Shown in pieces: positions 28,853 to 35,780 of a DNA stretch of 45,463 nt. The DNA is taken from assembly GCF_900188105.1 (NCBI RefSeq), contig NZ_FZNP01000031.1:1-45463 (forward strand), read 5' to 3'. Source of the stretch: Actinomadura mexicana. GTDB lineage: Bacteria > Actinomycetota > Actinomycetes > Streptosporangiales > Streptosporangiaceae. The position numbers and the translations under genes were made by a program. The notes beneath the pieces were generated by a model. It did not search any database and was not told the origin of the DNA. It was given only the letters and a program-made list of their open reading frames with translations. Every line of letters begins with the position of its first letter. The stretch's first letter is position 1.

Positions 28853-29173
28853 ATGGCAGCGAACACCGACCGGCAGACCACCGTCTATCTGGCCGTCAGC
28901 GCCCAGGGCGGCAGCAACGTCTACGCCAACGGCTGGACCTGCCGGGACTGTGATGACACCTACGACCCGCACTACCGCGCCGGCGTCCCCTGCCGAGCCG
29001 CCCACCAGCACGCCGCGCGCACCGTGGCGAACTGGAACGCCTACAGCGACGGCGCCCGCGTGGAGGTCGTGAAGGTCCCCGCCGGCGCCCCCGCGCAGGT
29101 GGCCCCCGCGCAGGTGGCCGCCGCGGCGCGTGCGGCGATCTCGACCCCGGCGGCCTGGGGGAAGCAGTTCTAA
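28853..29173 (+). CDS. Small Cys-motif protein, cluster 2 gene 1
   Basis: 106 residues from ATG 28853, after AGGGAGATGG. The N-terminus (TVYLAVSAQGGSNVYANGWT) is beta-like, followed by CRDCDDTYDPHYRAGVPC, a possible zinc site. A tandem repeat APAQVAPAQVAAA (bases 29085-29130) precedes the end. The last codons CAG-TTC-TAA are the left half of palindrome P6, so the protein ends in Gln-Phe. No family is recognised. Confidence 0.65.
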   Translation: MAANTDRQTTVYLAVSAQGGSNVYANGWTCRDCDDTYDPHYRAGVPCRAAHQHAARTVANWNAYSDGARVEVVKVPAGAPAQVAPAQVAAAARAAISTPAAWGKQF

Positions 29174-29178
29174 AACTG
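29165..29178 (+). promoter_or_regulatory. Palindrome P6, contains stop codon
   Basis: CAGTTCTAAAACTG, one base from consensus, supplies Gln-Phe-stop to the preceding gene. It is followed by GGGAG and the ATG at 29203. Confidence 0.75.
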
Positions 29179-29202
29179 GGAGACGAACGGGAGGTAAGTG
29201 CA

Positions 29203-29520
29203 ATGGTCGACATCACCAGCCGCGCGGCGGCCGCGGGCATCCCCGCCGAGATCCTCGCCGAGGCGTTCGCCGAGGCGTACCGGCTCGGATTCGCCGCCGG
29301 TTGCGAGGTCGGCTACGCCCAGGCCGAGGCCGACATGGCGCGGGAGTGGGCGCCGATGGCCGCCCGGGTGCGCGACCTGGCACGCCGACCCGATCACGCC
29401 GAGCTGGAGCGCCGCCGCTGGGGCGGCCGCCGCGGCGACTTCTCCCGCCCGCGCCCCGGCGACCACCCGGGCGGCCCCAAGCCCTGGACCCCCGCCCGAA
29501 CCCTGGTAGCACAGTTTTAA
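29203..29520 (+). CDS. Small hypothetical protein, cluster 2 gene 2
   Basis: 105 residues from ATG 29203, with GGGAGG upstream. The first half is an Ala/Glu-rich helical region (IPAEILAEAFAEAYRLGFAA, GYAQAEADMAREW). The second half is basic and Gly/Pro-rich (ERRRWGGRRGDFSRPRPGD). Its last codons CAG-TTT-TAA belong to palindrome P7, giving Gln-Phe again. No family is recognised. Confidence 0.65.
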   Translation: MVDITSRAAAAGIPAEILAEAFAEAYRLGFAAGCEVGYAQAEADMAREWAPMAARVRDLARRPDHAELERRRWGGRRGDFSRPRPGDHPGGPKPWTPARTLVAQF

Positions 29521-29526
29521 AACTGT
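29511..29526 (+). promoter_or_regulatory. Palindrome P7, contains stop codon
   Basis: ACAGTTTTAAAACTGT (29511-29526), a perfect 16-bp palindrome with A/T outer bases, supplies the TAA of the preceding gene. It lies 31 bases before the ATG at 29558. Confidence 0.75.
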
Positions 29527-29557
29527 TCTTCCGACGATCTCGCGAGAGGACCCGATC

Positions 29558-29965
29558 ATGGAACACGAGAACCCCGTCCACGTCATCACGTTCGGCTACC
29601 TGCACGGCGCCCCGCCGAGCGCGCATCTGACCGTTGACCTGCGCGTGCACTTCCGGGACCCGCACGTCAACCCGGCGCTGCGGCACCTGACCGCCCGGGA
29701 CGCCGCCGTCCACGAGGCGGTGCGCACCACGCCCGGCATTCTGCCCCTGCTCGACGGCGTCGAGGGCGCCGTGCTGGCCTACCTCGCCGGGCCGTCCGCC
29801 GGGCCCGTCACCATCGCTATCGGGTGCGCCGGCGGCCGCCACCGTGCCGCCACGGTGGGCGAGTTGCTGGCCACCTCTCTGGCCGAGGCCCACGGCCTGG
29901 ACGTCACGCTGACCCACCGCGACATGGACAAGCCCGTCGTGCACCGGAACACCGGGGCGCGGTAG
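29558..29965 (+). CDS. Stand-alone RapZ C-terminal domain protein
   Basis: 135 residues from ATG 29558, with GAGAGGA before it. VITFGYLHGAPPSAHLTVDL, VHFRDPHVNP, LTARDAAVHE and VTIAIGCAGGRHRAATVGEL align with the C-terminal domain of RapZ. In E. coli that domain binds the GlmZ/GlmY small RNAs and a metabolite, and delivers the RNA to RNase E. The N-terminal ATPase domain is absent. Stand-alone versions occur in actinomycete plasmids and phages and are uncharacterised. It is third in palindrome cluster 2. Confidence 0.8.
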   Translation: MEHENPVHVITFGYLHGAPPSAHLTVDLRVHFRDPHVNPALRHLTARDAAVHEAVRTTPGILPLLDGVEGAVLAYLAGPSAGPVTIAIGCAGGRHRAATVGELLATSLAEAHGLDVTLTHRDMDKPVVHRNTGAR

Positions 29966-30013
29966 CACCGACATCCGCCACCCACGGAGAATCAACGACC
30001 AGGAGGGAACCCC

Positions 30014-30136
30014 GTGACGCGCACAGGAGCGACGATCCACCACGACGACCAGGACGACGACGACCAGGAGACCGGCCTGTGGTGCTGGGTCTGTGGGTCT
30101 GAGGACCACAACCCCCGCCCAAGCTGCACAGACTGA
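30014..30136 (+). CDS. 40-residue acidic zinc-knuckle-like micro-protein
   Basis: GTG 30014 with AGGAGGG at 30001-30007, reading 40 codons to TGA 30134-30136. The N-terminal half is His/Asp-rich (TIHHDDQDDDDQET). The C-terminal half has CWVCGSEDHNPRPSC, a CxxC-x4-H-x5-C pattern like a zinc knuckle. It is the last gene of cluster 2, followed by a terminator. Confidence 0.65.
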   Translation: MTRTGATIHHDDQDDDDQETGLWCWVCGSEDHNPRPSCTD

Positions 30137-30150
30137 CAGCACAGGCACCG

Positions 30151-30189
30151 AGCAGGCCCCCCAGGGAAGGGACCCCCGGGGGGCCTGCT
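30151..30189 (+). terminator. Terminator of palindrome cluster 2
   Basis: AGCAGGCCCCCC (30151-30162) pairs perfectly with GGGGGGCCTGCT (30178-30189), 14 bases after the last stop. Confidence 0.85.
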
Positions 30190-30242
30190 GCTGTTCTGGG
30201 ACTGATCCCCCGATCGCCCGGAACGGTGGCAGCGTTGTTTCC

Positions 30243-30533
30243 ATGACGGAGCCACCCGCCAGCGGCGCAGGAGACGACGGGGTCACCTACGAGGAACTGC
30301 TACGGCAGACCGGGTTGATCTACCGGAGGTTGAGCCGGTCCGGCGTGATGACCAAACGCCAGCTCACCGAGGCGTGGGACGCCGTGGAGGCCGCGATCTA
30401 TGTTGCCCTGGACACCACGGACGACCCATCCGGCCGGACGGTCGGCCGTGCTGCCTTGAACGCGGCGCGGGAGGTACAGGCCAAGTGGTTGCCCGACCAG
30501 TCGCCCGGGGCGGGTCACACACCGTTCCCGTAG
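30243..30533 (+). CDS. Small hypothetical protein (intact copy)
   Basis: 96 residues from ATG 30243. The core is YEELLRQTGLIYRRLSRSGV, TKRQLTEAWDAVEAAIYVAL and GRAALNAAREVQAKWLPDQS, a helical soluble protein. A truncated second copy lies at 31471-31740, with homology starting near 30262. Homology runs 15 bases past the stop into the end of a recombinase gene, then breaks at 30548. The function is unknown. Confidence 0.55.
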   Translation: MTEPPASGAGDDGVTYEELLRQTGLIYRRLSRSGVMTKRQLTEAWDAVEAAIYVALDTTDDPSGRTVGRAALNAAREVQAKWLPDQSPGAGHTPFP

Positions 30534-30558
30534 ACCTGCTCGACCAGGGATATCCAGT

Positions 30559-31242
30559 TCAGTTCCGGGTGGAGTCGCCGCCATCTCCTGAACCTGGCTC
30601 TCCCCCGCCAGGGTCATCCGTGCCCGATAGCAGCTGCCTCAGCTGCTCTTGGAGACCAGGATCGGGCTCCTGACCAGGGCGCTGTTGCATGACGAGTTGG
30701 GTGACATTGAGCACGCGCTCGACGTCGGCGGCTGAGTATCCATGGATTGACCGGACCTTGCCGTTGGCTCGGAAGATGATCTTCTTTCCTCGGTGCCGGG
30801 TGAAGAACCTCATCAACGCTGTGGCCAGCACGGTACCGACGCCGCCAGCCCCGAGGGCGGCCACCAGCGCGTTGCCGATGAGGGGCGCCACATCGCCGGG
30901 ACCTGAGGGACCTTGTATGCCGATCTGCTTCTGCTCGGTGTGGAACTCCACACCCGGCTGCCCGTCAAACAAGGCCCGGATAAACCCCTTGCGGTCGTAG
31001 CTCTCAATAGGAAAGCCACACCACGGCGAAGCCAGATGCAGACCCGTAGACTCATTAACACGCCACTCGTCCCATGCGCGGATCCCATCGTTACCCGCCT
31101 CGAACACCATGCGGAGGGCGCGGGGGCCGTTCACGGCCACCGAGACTTCGTGGCGGTAAGGGTGGAGGTACCACGGCGGTTCCCAGAGCGTGATGTCAAC
31201 CAAAACGTCGCCATCATCTGAGTCGTGAGGTTCTGAGAGCAT
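30559..31242 (-). CDS. EACC1-like membrane-associated protein (tentative)
   Basis: 227 residues from ATG 31242. The N-terminal 110 residues (LVDITLWEPPWYLHPYRHEV, LHLASPWCGFPIESYDRKGF) look like a beta-rich globular domain. Residues about 123-150 (APLIGNALVAALGAGGVGTV, LATALMRFF) form a hydrophobic segment followed by basic residues. Next comes KKIIFRANGKVRSIHGYSAA, similar to the short beta segment after the membrane helix in 'effector-associated constant component' (EACC1) proteins of actinobacterial conflict systems. That resemblance is by eye only. The C-terminus is acidic and Gly-rich. Confidence 0.5.
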   Translation of the reverse strand: MLSEPHDSDDGDVLVDITLWEPPWYLHPYRHEVSVAVNGPRALRMVFEAGNDGIRAWDEWRVNESTGLHLASPWCGFPIESYDRKGFIRALFDGQPGVEFHTEQKQIGIQGPSGPGDVAPLIGNALVAALGAGGVGTVLATALMRFFTRHRGKKIIFRANGKVRSIHGYSAADVERVLNVTQLVMQQRPGQEPDPGLQEQLRQLLSGTDDPGGGEPGSGDGGDSTRN

Positions 31243-31470
31243 GGATGGTCCCGTCTATCCTGGTCAATCTATTCTGCTGGCACACCTTTCGGCCGATTAT
31301 GTCTGTGATCACGGTACGATGACAAGGAACAAAAGAGACGGTAGCGACCCGCGGGATAACCGCTGATTATCGTTCACCTGTAGCACGCTGAGCTGGGACC
31401 CCGTGGCCGCAGCGCGTCCAGCCGCTCGCGGATCCGCTCGGCGGCGGCTGCCGACCAGCGCCCGCCTGAG
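31243..31470. other. Intergenic mosaic with HTH-gene fragment
   Basis: Bases 31243-31372 are lower in GC and include GGATAA-(7 bases)-TTATC at 31354-31371, similar to the recombinase sites at 34965-34994. Bases 31405-31466 match 21649-21710 (inside the multi-HTH gene) at about 57 of 62 positions, a fragment of a related gene. That fragment ends in CCCGCC exactly where the next duplicated segment begins. Confidence 0.6.
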
Positions 31471-31740
31471 CGGCGCAGGGGACGACAGACCCCCTACGAG
31501 GAACTGCTACGGCAGACCCGGTTGATCTACCGGAGGCTGAGCCGGTCCGGCGTGATGACCGCACGCCAGCTCACCGAGGCGTGGGACGCCGTGGAGGCCG
31601 CGATCTCTGTTGCCCTGGACACCACGGACGACCCATCCGGCCGGACGGTCGGGCGCGCCGCCTTGAACGCGGCGCGGGAGGTACAGGCCAAGTGGTTGCC
31701 CGACCAGTCGCCCGGGGCGGGTCACACACCGTCCCCGTAG
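31471..31740 (+). pseudogene. 5'-truncated copy of the 30243 gene
   Basis: This segment matches 30262-30533 at nearly every position (offset 1207), including LSRSGV, QLTEAWDAVEAAI and QAKWLPDQSPGAGHT. The start codon and first residues are replaced by the HTH fragment, and no ATG or GTG with a ribosome site remains. A TTG at 31522 is unlikely to serve. It is read as a decayed duplicate. Confidence 0.75.
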
Positions 31741-31741
31741 A

Positions 31742-31892
31742 CCCGCTCGACCAGCTCGGCGACCTCGCGTTGACCGGCTCGGAAGTACCGGCCGGCGGTT
31801 TTGAGGTCGGCGTGGCCGAGGAGGTATTGCACCTGGGCAGGGTCGGCGCCGTCGCGGCGCAGCCGGGTGCCGTAGGTGTGCCGGAGCCGGTG
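31742..31892 (-). pseudogene. Tyrosine recombinase 3' fragment
   Basis: Bases 31745-31892 match 33896-34043, the 3' end of the intact recombinase gene, with only a few changes. On the minus strand they encode RLRHTYGTRLRRDGADPAQV, LLGHADLKTAGRYFRAG and the C-terminal tail. The catalytic Arg and Tyr of the last third remain, but the rest of the gene is missing. The frame runs out at 31893, where the secreted-protein gene begins. Confidence 0.85.
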
Positions 31893-31896
31893 TCGC

Positions 31897-32355
31897 CTAC
31901 TCGCTGTTGCGGATCCAGATGTACCGCGAGCAGCCCTTTCCACTGGCGCACGCGTACAAGCGGATCCCGCTGCCCTTGCCTCCGTAGGCGTTCACAGACT
32001 GGTCTTCGTAGAGGTCGCGGTTATCCCCCCTCCAGTTCTGAATGAAGGGGTTGGCAAAGCGGCCTTTTCGGTAGTACTTCCACGATCCGGAGCGGGTTCG
32101 CAGGTAGTTGCTCCAGTTCAGCGACGCCACGTCGCCGTCCCGGAAGCTTCCGTTGTACAGCGAAAATTTGTCTCCATGCTTCTGGAAACACGCTGTCGCG
32201 AAACTTTGTGTCACGCACTCCGTGCCGGCAGCGGCACCCGCGCTGTGCGCCTGACTGTGGACCGCCGCCTGCGAAGGCGCGAGCGGGATCATCAGGGCCG
32301 CTCCTGCGACTACCGTGCTTGCTGCCGCTATGGAGATCCGTTTGCCTGCGCGCAT
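31897..32355 (-). CDS. Small secreted protein
   Basis: 152 residues from ATG 32355, chosen because it gives a normal signal peptide: basic MRAGKR, a hydrophobic core SIAAASTVVAGAALMIPLA, and cleavage after PSQA. The mature part has four cysteines (TECVTQSFATACFQKHGDKF; LYACASGKGCSRYIW) and many aromatic/Asn/Gly residues. It resembles short actinomycete secreted proteins of unknown function. Its stop lies four bases from the recombinase fragment, so its 3' end marks a recombination junction. GC is slightly lower than the plasmid core. Confidence 0.7.
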   Translation of the reverse strand: MRAGKRISIAAASTVVAGAALMIPLAPSQAAVHSQAHSAGAAAGTECVTQSFATACFQKHGDKFSLYNGSFRDGDVASLNWSNYLRTRSGSWKYYRKGRFANPFIQNWRGDNRDLYEDQSVNAYGGKGSGIRLYACASGKGCSRYIWIRNSE

Positions 32356-32603
32356 GATCTGCCTACCTTTCCGTGACGACTGGAGCGACCTCCCGTGGAG
32401 ACGCATCTCGGGGCCAGTGTTAATCACAGCCCTTGGTAGGGGTATCGTGGAAAACACGTACAACAAGCCTAGCGGATGATCTATTTAAGATATTTAGGGA
32501 GCTGAAAACAAGATATATAGGGTCGGGTGCGAACGGTGATCGTCGGAATGGCTTGCTGGACCCCCGCCAACCGTGGCGGGTTCTGCCGGACTGTAGGCGC
32601 CCG

Positions 32604-32657
32604 GCGTTTGGGTTGAGCCAGTTCAGCGACGGTGTCTGACGACGTGGCCGGGACTGG
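32604..32657 (+). repeat. 54-bp inverted repeat, left copy
   Basis: This matches the reverse complement of 33778-33831 at 52 of 54 positions. The core TTCAGCGACGGTGTCTGACG is shared, and the two copies bracket a 1.1-kb segment that includes a lower-GC gene. They look like the ends of an IS or a non-autonomous element, but no transposase is inside. Confidence 0.8.
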
Positions 32658-32873
32658 GGTTTCGGCTGTGGACGGCGATGCTGAGCAGGGGGCCGGATTC
32701 GTGGTCGCGCTGCCGCCTGAGCCTTGACCTGCGTCAATACCTTCCGGCGGAAAGGTGGCATATTTCCGGTAACGGTGGCCTTGTGGAGTAAACTCTGGGA
32801 GTGTGACTTCCGGTGCTGCGCTCCCGTGCGGATCACCTCGAGCCGACTGCTTTCATCGAAGGGCCTGATAGTG

Positions 32874-33491
32874 ATGGCGGACCAATCTGGAGGGCCTGTC
32901 GGACCTGAGCGCCCGCAGGGGCCGGCGTCGAGCGCCGCGCCGCCGAAAGCCGAATCTAGCTGGCTGGCTACCACTGCTACTTTGGTGAGCTTATCCATCT
33001 TCATCTTCGGTGTAAGCAACTTTACTGACCTCAGAGACAAAATTGTGGGCGTGAAAGACGAAAACGCGGCCCAGCGCAAAGCAATCCTCACCGAGTACAT
33101 CCGCCGTGTCGAATTGATGTGCACCGACGCGACTATGAGCTGGAAAATTCCAAACACCGTTCCGGACGTCACAACTATCGCATGGTGGAATCAGATACTT
33201 AATGCACGCAATGAATTCGTGCAGAATTGGGCGGATTCTGTAAATATGCCCAAGGAATTCACTGGGGCGGCAGATATGATCGCAGCAAGAGAGAACTTCA
33301 GGGCCGCTTCTGGATTCTGGGCCGCTTTGTCCGTGGATGACAAGAGACGCGACTGGTCCGCCTACAATGCCCATGCCGGACAGTACCAAGAAGCGATGGG
33401 CGGATATCTTTCCGCTCTCTATAAATATTTCACTTTTGAGTCGTCCTGCTTGATTCGTTGGCCCTCGCCACCTCTGGCGCAAATACGATAA
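32874..33491 (+). CDS. Lower-GC single-span membrane protein (cargo)
   Basis: 205 residues from ATG 32874; a GTG lies one codon earlier. A Pro/Gly/Ser-rich N-terminus precedes a membrane helix near residues 33-50 (LATTATLVSLSIFIFGVSNF). A soluble C-terminal domain rich in Trp, Asn and Ala follows (WWNQILNARNEFVQNWADSV, MIAARENFRAASGFWAALSV). Codon use is clearly lower in GC than the neighbours, with a rare TTA at 32991-32993, a sign of recent acquisition. The last 15 residues (SCLIRWPSPPLAQIR) fall where GC rises again, so the natural 3' end may have been replaced. No family is recognised. Confidence 0.6.
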   Translation: MADQSGGPVGPERPQGPASSAAPPKAESSWLATTATLVSLSIFIFGVSNFTDLRDKIVGVKDENAAQRKAILTEYIRRVELMCTDATMSWKIPNTVPDVTTIAWWNQILNARNEFVQNWADSVNMPKEFTGAADMIAARENFRAASGFWAALSVDDKRRDWSAYNAHAGQYQEAMGGYLSALYKYFTFESSCLIRWPSPPLAQIR

Positions 33492-33881
33492 CGACCGTGC
33501 CGGGGCCGTCCGCATCGGTTCGGCGGGCCCTCCCGGCGAGTGCTCCCGGCTGCGCCGCTGTTTCCTCTTGGGTCGCGACGCGCCAGGTCAACAGGGGTTT
33601 TCCGGGCGCCCGGGAGCCGACGGGAAACAGGACCACCCGGGTTCCGTGCGCCGCGCCGAGCGCGAAGACTGACCGGCGGTGACCGACAGCGAACCGCTCG
33701 CGGCGTCCCCGCGGCAGCGGATCCGGCCCCGGCTGTTCGCCGCCCTGGTGCATCGCGGCTGGCCGCGCCGGATGGTTCCAGTCCCGGCCACGTCGTCAGA
33801 CACCGTCGCTGACCTGGCTCAACTCAAACGCTTGTACCTGGTAACACGAGTCTTACCGACACCCCAGTCCCGGGAGACGCT
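33492..33881. other. Intergenic region with right inverted repeat
   Basis: GC-rich again. It contains short frames on both strands (33458-33682 plus; 33430-33753 minus), none with family features. They may be debris of an IS whose ends are the 54-bp repeats. The recombinase stop lies at 33882. Confidence 0.45.
33778..33831 (-). repeat. 54-bp inverted repeat, right copy
   Basis: This is the inverted mate of 32604-32657, differing at two positions. The full span 32604-33831 is 1228 bp. No target duplication is obvious outside the repeats. Confidence 0.8.
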
Positions 33882-34877
33882 TTACGGGAAGGCGCGCTCG
33901 ACCAGCTCGGCGACCTCGCGCTGCCCGGCCCGGAAGTAGCGGCCGGCGGTTTTGAGGTCGGCGTGGCCGAGGAGGTATTGCACCTGGGCAGGGTCGGCGC
34001 CGTCGCGGCGCAACCGGGTGCCGTAGGTGTGCCGGAGCCGGTGCGGCCGCAGGTCCGCGACCCCGGCGTCCTCGCCGACCGCCAGCACCACCTGAGTGAT
34101 CCCGGAGATCGTCAGGGGCCCGCGCTGCCCGGCCCACAGCGGCCCGTCCTTGCGGCCGCGCTCGGCGAGGTAGTCCAGCAGCGCGGCGCGGGCCGGCGCC
34201 GGAATTGGGACGGTGCGCACCTGGTCGCGCTTGCCGTGCAGCCGCACGGTTCCGGTCCGCGCAGTCACCGCGACGTCCTCCACCCGCAGCCGCGCGCACT
34301 CCTCCACCCGGGCGCCGGAGTACAGCAGCACCGCCACGATCGCCCGGTCCCTTGCGCCGCGCCGCGCGGCCGCGCGCTCGACCGCGCCGGCCTGCCGTTC
34401 GGACAGGGCGTCCGGCTCGCCGGGCGGGGCGACGCGCAACGCCTTGACGCCCAGGCGCAGGCCCGCGAGCTCGCACATGAGCGCCACCGCCGCCCGCTCC
34501 TGGTTGACGGTGGCGACCGAGGCCCGCGCGTCCAGGCGCGACCGGCGCCAGGCACTCACCGCGGCGTCCGCGCCGATCACATCGGCGAAGGCGTCCGGGT
34601 GCAGCTCGGCGCCGCCCTGGTCGGCCAGCCACGCCGTGAACGCCCGGCAGGCCCGCCGGTAGGCCCGCACCGTGTGCGCGCTGAGCGCGGCCCGGTCGAG
34701 GTGCCGCTCGACGTCGGCCAGGGCGCGGCCCGCGGCCGCCACGGTGCCGGCGACGGCGGCCGCCTTCCACTCGGCCGTCAACGCAGAGGCCGCGCCCGCC
34801 GCCGTGGTGTAGGGCGCGGTGTCCGGCCGCAGCGCGACCACCTCGCCGCCGTCCCCGGACCGGCTGTTACCGCCCAT
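33882..34877 (-). CDS. Tyrosine site-specific recombinase (integrase)
   Basis: 331 residues from ATG 34877. An N-terminal SAM-like core-binding domain (AHTVRAYRRACRAFTAWLAD, about residues 65-150) precedes the catalytic domain. The catalytic set is visible: Arg in SGARVEECARLRVEDV, Lys in LHGKRDQVRTVP, H-x-x-R in HRLRHTYGTRLRRDG, the final His in LLGHADLKTAG, and the nucleophile Tyr in GRYFRAG. Such enzymes cut and rejoin DNA at paired inverted arms. An array of four matching 12-bp arms lies directly upstream (34894-34994). A broken copy of its 3' end lies at 31742. Confidence 0.9.
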   Translation of the reverse strand: MGGNSRSGDGGEVVALRPDTAPYTTAAGAASALTAEWKAAAVAGTVAAAGRALADVERHLDRAALSAHTVRAYRRACRAFTAWLADQGGAELHPDAFADVIGADAAVSAWRRSRLDARASVATVNQERAAVALMCELAGLRLGVKALRVAPPGEPDALSERQAGAVERAAARRGARDRAIVAVLLYSGARVEECARLRVEDVAVTARTGTVRLHGKRDQVRTVPIPAPARAALLDYLAERGRKDGPLWAGQRGPLTISGITQVVLAVGEDAGVADLRPHRLRHTYGTRLRRDGADPAQVQYLLGHADLKTAGRYFRAGQREVAELVERAFP

Positions 34878-34893
34878 CGCTCGCCCCCCTGCT

Positions 34894-34994
34894 GTTATCC
34901 GCTGAGTCGCGGCCCCGCCGACGAGGCCGCCGGGACGACGTTATCCGCTGAGACCGACGGGCGACTCAGCGGATAACGCTCATTATCCGCTCAG
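34894..34994. repeat. Recombinase-site array upstream of integrase
   Basis: There are four copies of TTATCCGCTGAG or its complement: 34895-34906 (forward), 34941-34952 (forward), 34965-34976 (reverse) and 34983-34994 (forward, one mismatch). Copies 3 and 4 face each other across six bases (CGCTCA), the layout of a dif/att core. Copies 2 and 3 form a hairpin with 14-bp arms. The TAA of the neighbouring gene (34983) is part of copy 4. These are likely recombinase binding sites and may also control its promoter. Confidence 0.7.
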
Positions 34995-35636
34995 TCGATG
35001 AAGCAACCAGGAAGCACCGGTGACCATCAAGAAGATGAGGAGCCCCGCCGCGAGGGTGAGGCGAAGGAGATCCGCCGCGCGATCCACGGGATCGATGGGA
35101 TCGACCGACCGAGAACGGACCCGAGCGTTGGGCAGCGGAGCCTCACAGGACAAGTCCGGTTCGCCCTCCACGAGAACGCTGAGGGTGATCCGCTGGCGAC
35201 GTCCGATCAACCCTGGGCCAATCAGTAGGGCTTCAGCGTCGGTGGCAACTGGTGGGGGTGGTGTCGACGAGGCAGAGTCCGTGGTCTTGACCTGGAGGAG
35301 TTCCACGATCGCGGCGCCCAGGTTCAGCCGGATCGGGGCGCCATTGTCGAAGGCGGACCGTGGGATGTCCCGGCGCCCCCGACCAGCGAGGACTACCTCT
35401 GTCAGATACGGCCGCTCTAGTTTGACGCCGCGATGCCGCAACTCCAGGTCATCGCGCACCCCATCGGGCGCGGTGAGTAGCGGCGCGACCGTGCGCAACC
35501 CATAGTCCAGCCGTTGCCTGGCGAACCGGGTCAGGTAGGTGACGGCCCCGGTCCCGAGCCCGACGAGCAACGTGACCACCACACCCGTAGCCGTCCAGAA
35601 CGTGCCTGAGCTGTACCACGCACCCGCAATCGACAT
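34983..35636 (-). CDS. Hypothetical protein with two membrane spans
   Basis: 217 residues from ATG 35636; a TTG at 35648 is possible. An N-terminal span (FWTATGVVVTLLVGLGTGAV) and a C-terminal span (LRLTLAAGLLIFLMVTGASW) enclose a beta-rich domain (YGLRTVAPLL, RRDIPRSAFDNGAPIRLNLG, RQRITLSVLVEGEP). The domain pattern 'GRRDI..S.FD...PI..NLG' recurs in actinobacterial proteins of unknown function. The gene stops inside a recombinase arm, which suggests it was joined to the array by recombination. Confidence 0.6.
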   Translation of the reverse strand: MSIAGAWYSSGTFWTATGVVVTLLVGLGTGAVTYLTRFARQRLDYGLRTVAPLLTAPDGVRDDLELRHRGVKLERPYLTEVVLAGRGRRDIPRSAFDNGAPIRLNLGAAIVELLQVKTTDSASSTPPPPVATDAEALLIGPGLIGRRQRITLSVLVEGEPDLSCEAPLPNARVRSRSVDPIDPVDRAADLLRLTLAAGLLIFLMVTGASWLLHRLSG

Positions 35637-35737
35637 ACCGGCATCCAACCGCGCGGCAGGCGCCGCCCGTGGGCGATGCCCGGATTCAGACGCGAAACGA
35701 GATCATCATTTCAATATTACATTTCATTATTTCATCT

Positions 35738-35774
35738 CATTGCATAGCTCACTGCTATGCAATGCTGATATGAT
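35738..35774 (+). promoter_or_regulatory. Palindromic operator and -10 before coiled-coil gene
   Basis: CATTGCATAGC (35738-35748) and GCTATGCAATG (35754-35764) are perfect 11-bp arms around TCACT. TATGAT (35769-35774) is a good -10 box ending six bases before the ATG at 35781, so the transcript is probably leaderless. The 40 bases upstream are AT-rich with three ATTTCA repeats. Confidence 0.75.
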
Positions 35775-35780
35775 GAGGGC

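Noticed and set aside
33430..33753. Short overlapping frames on both strands right of the low-GC gene
   Set aside because: No family motifs and no ribosome site. They are noted only as possible IS debris within the intergenic entry.
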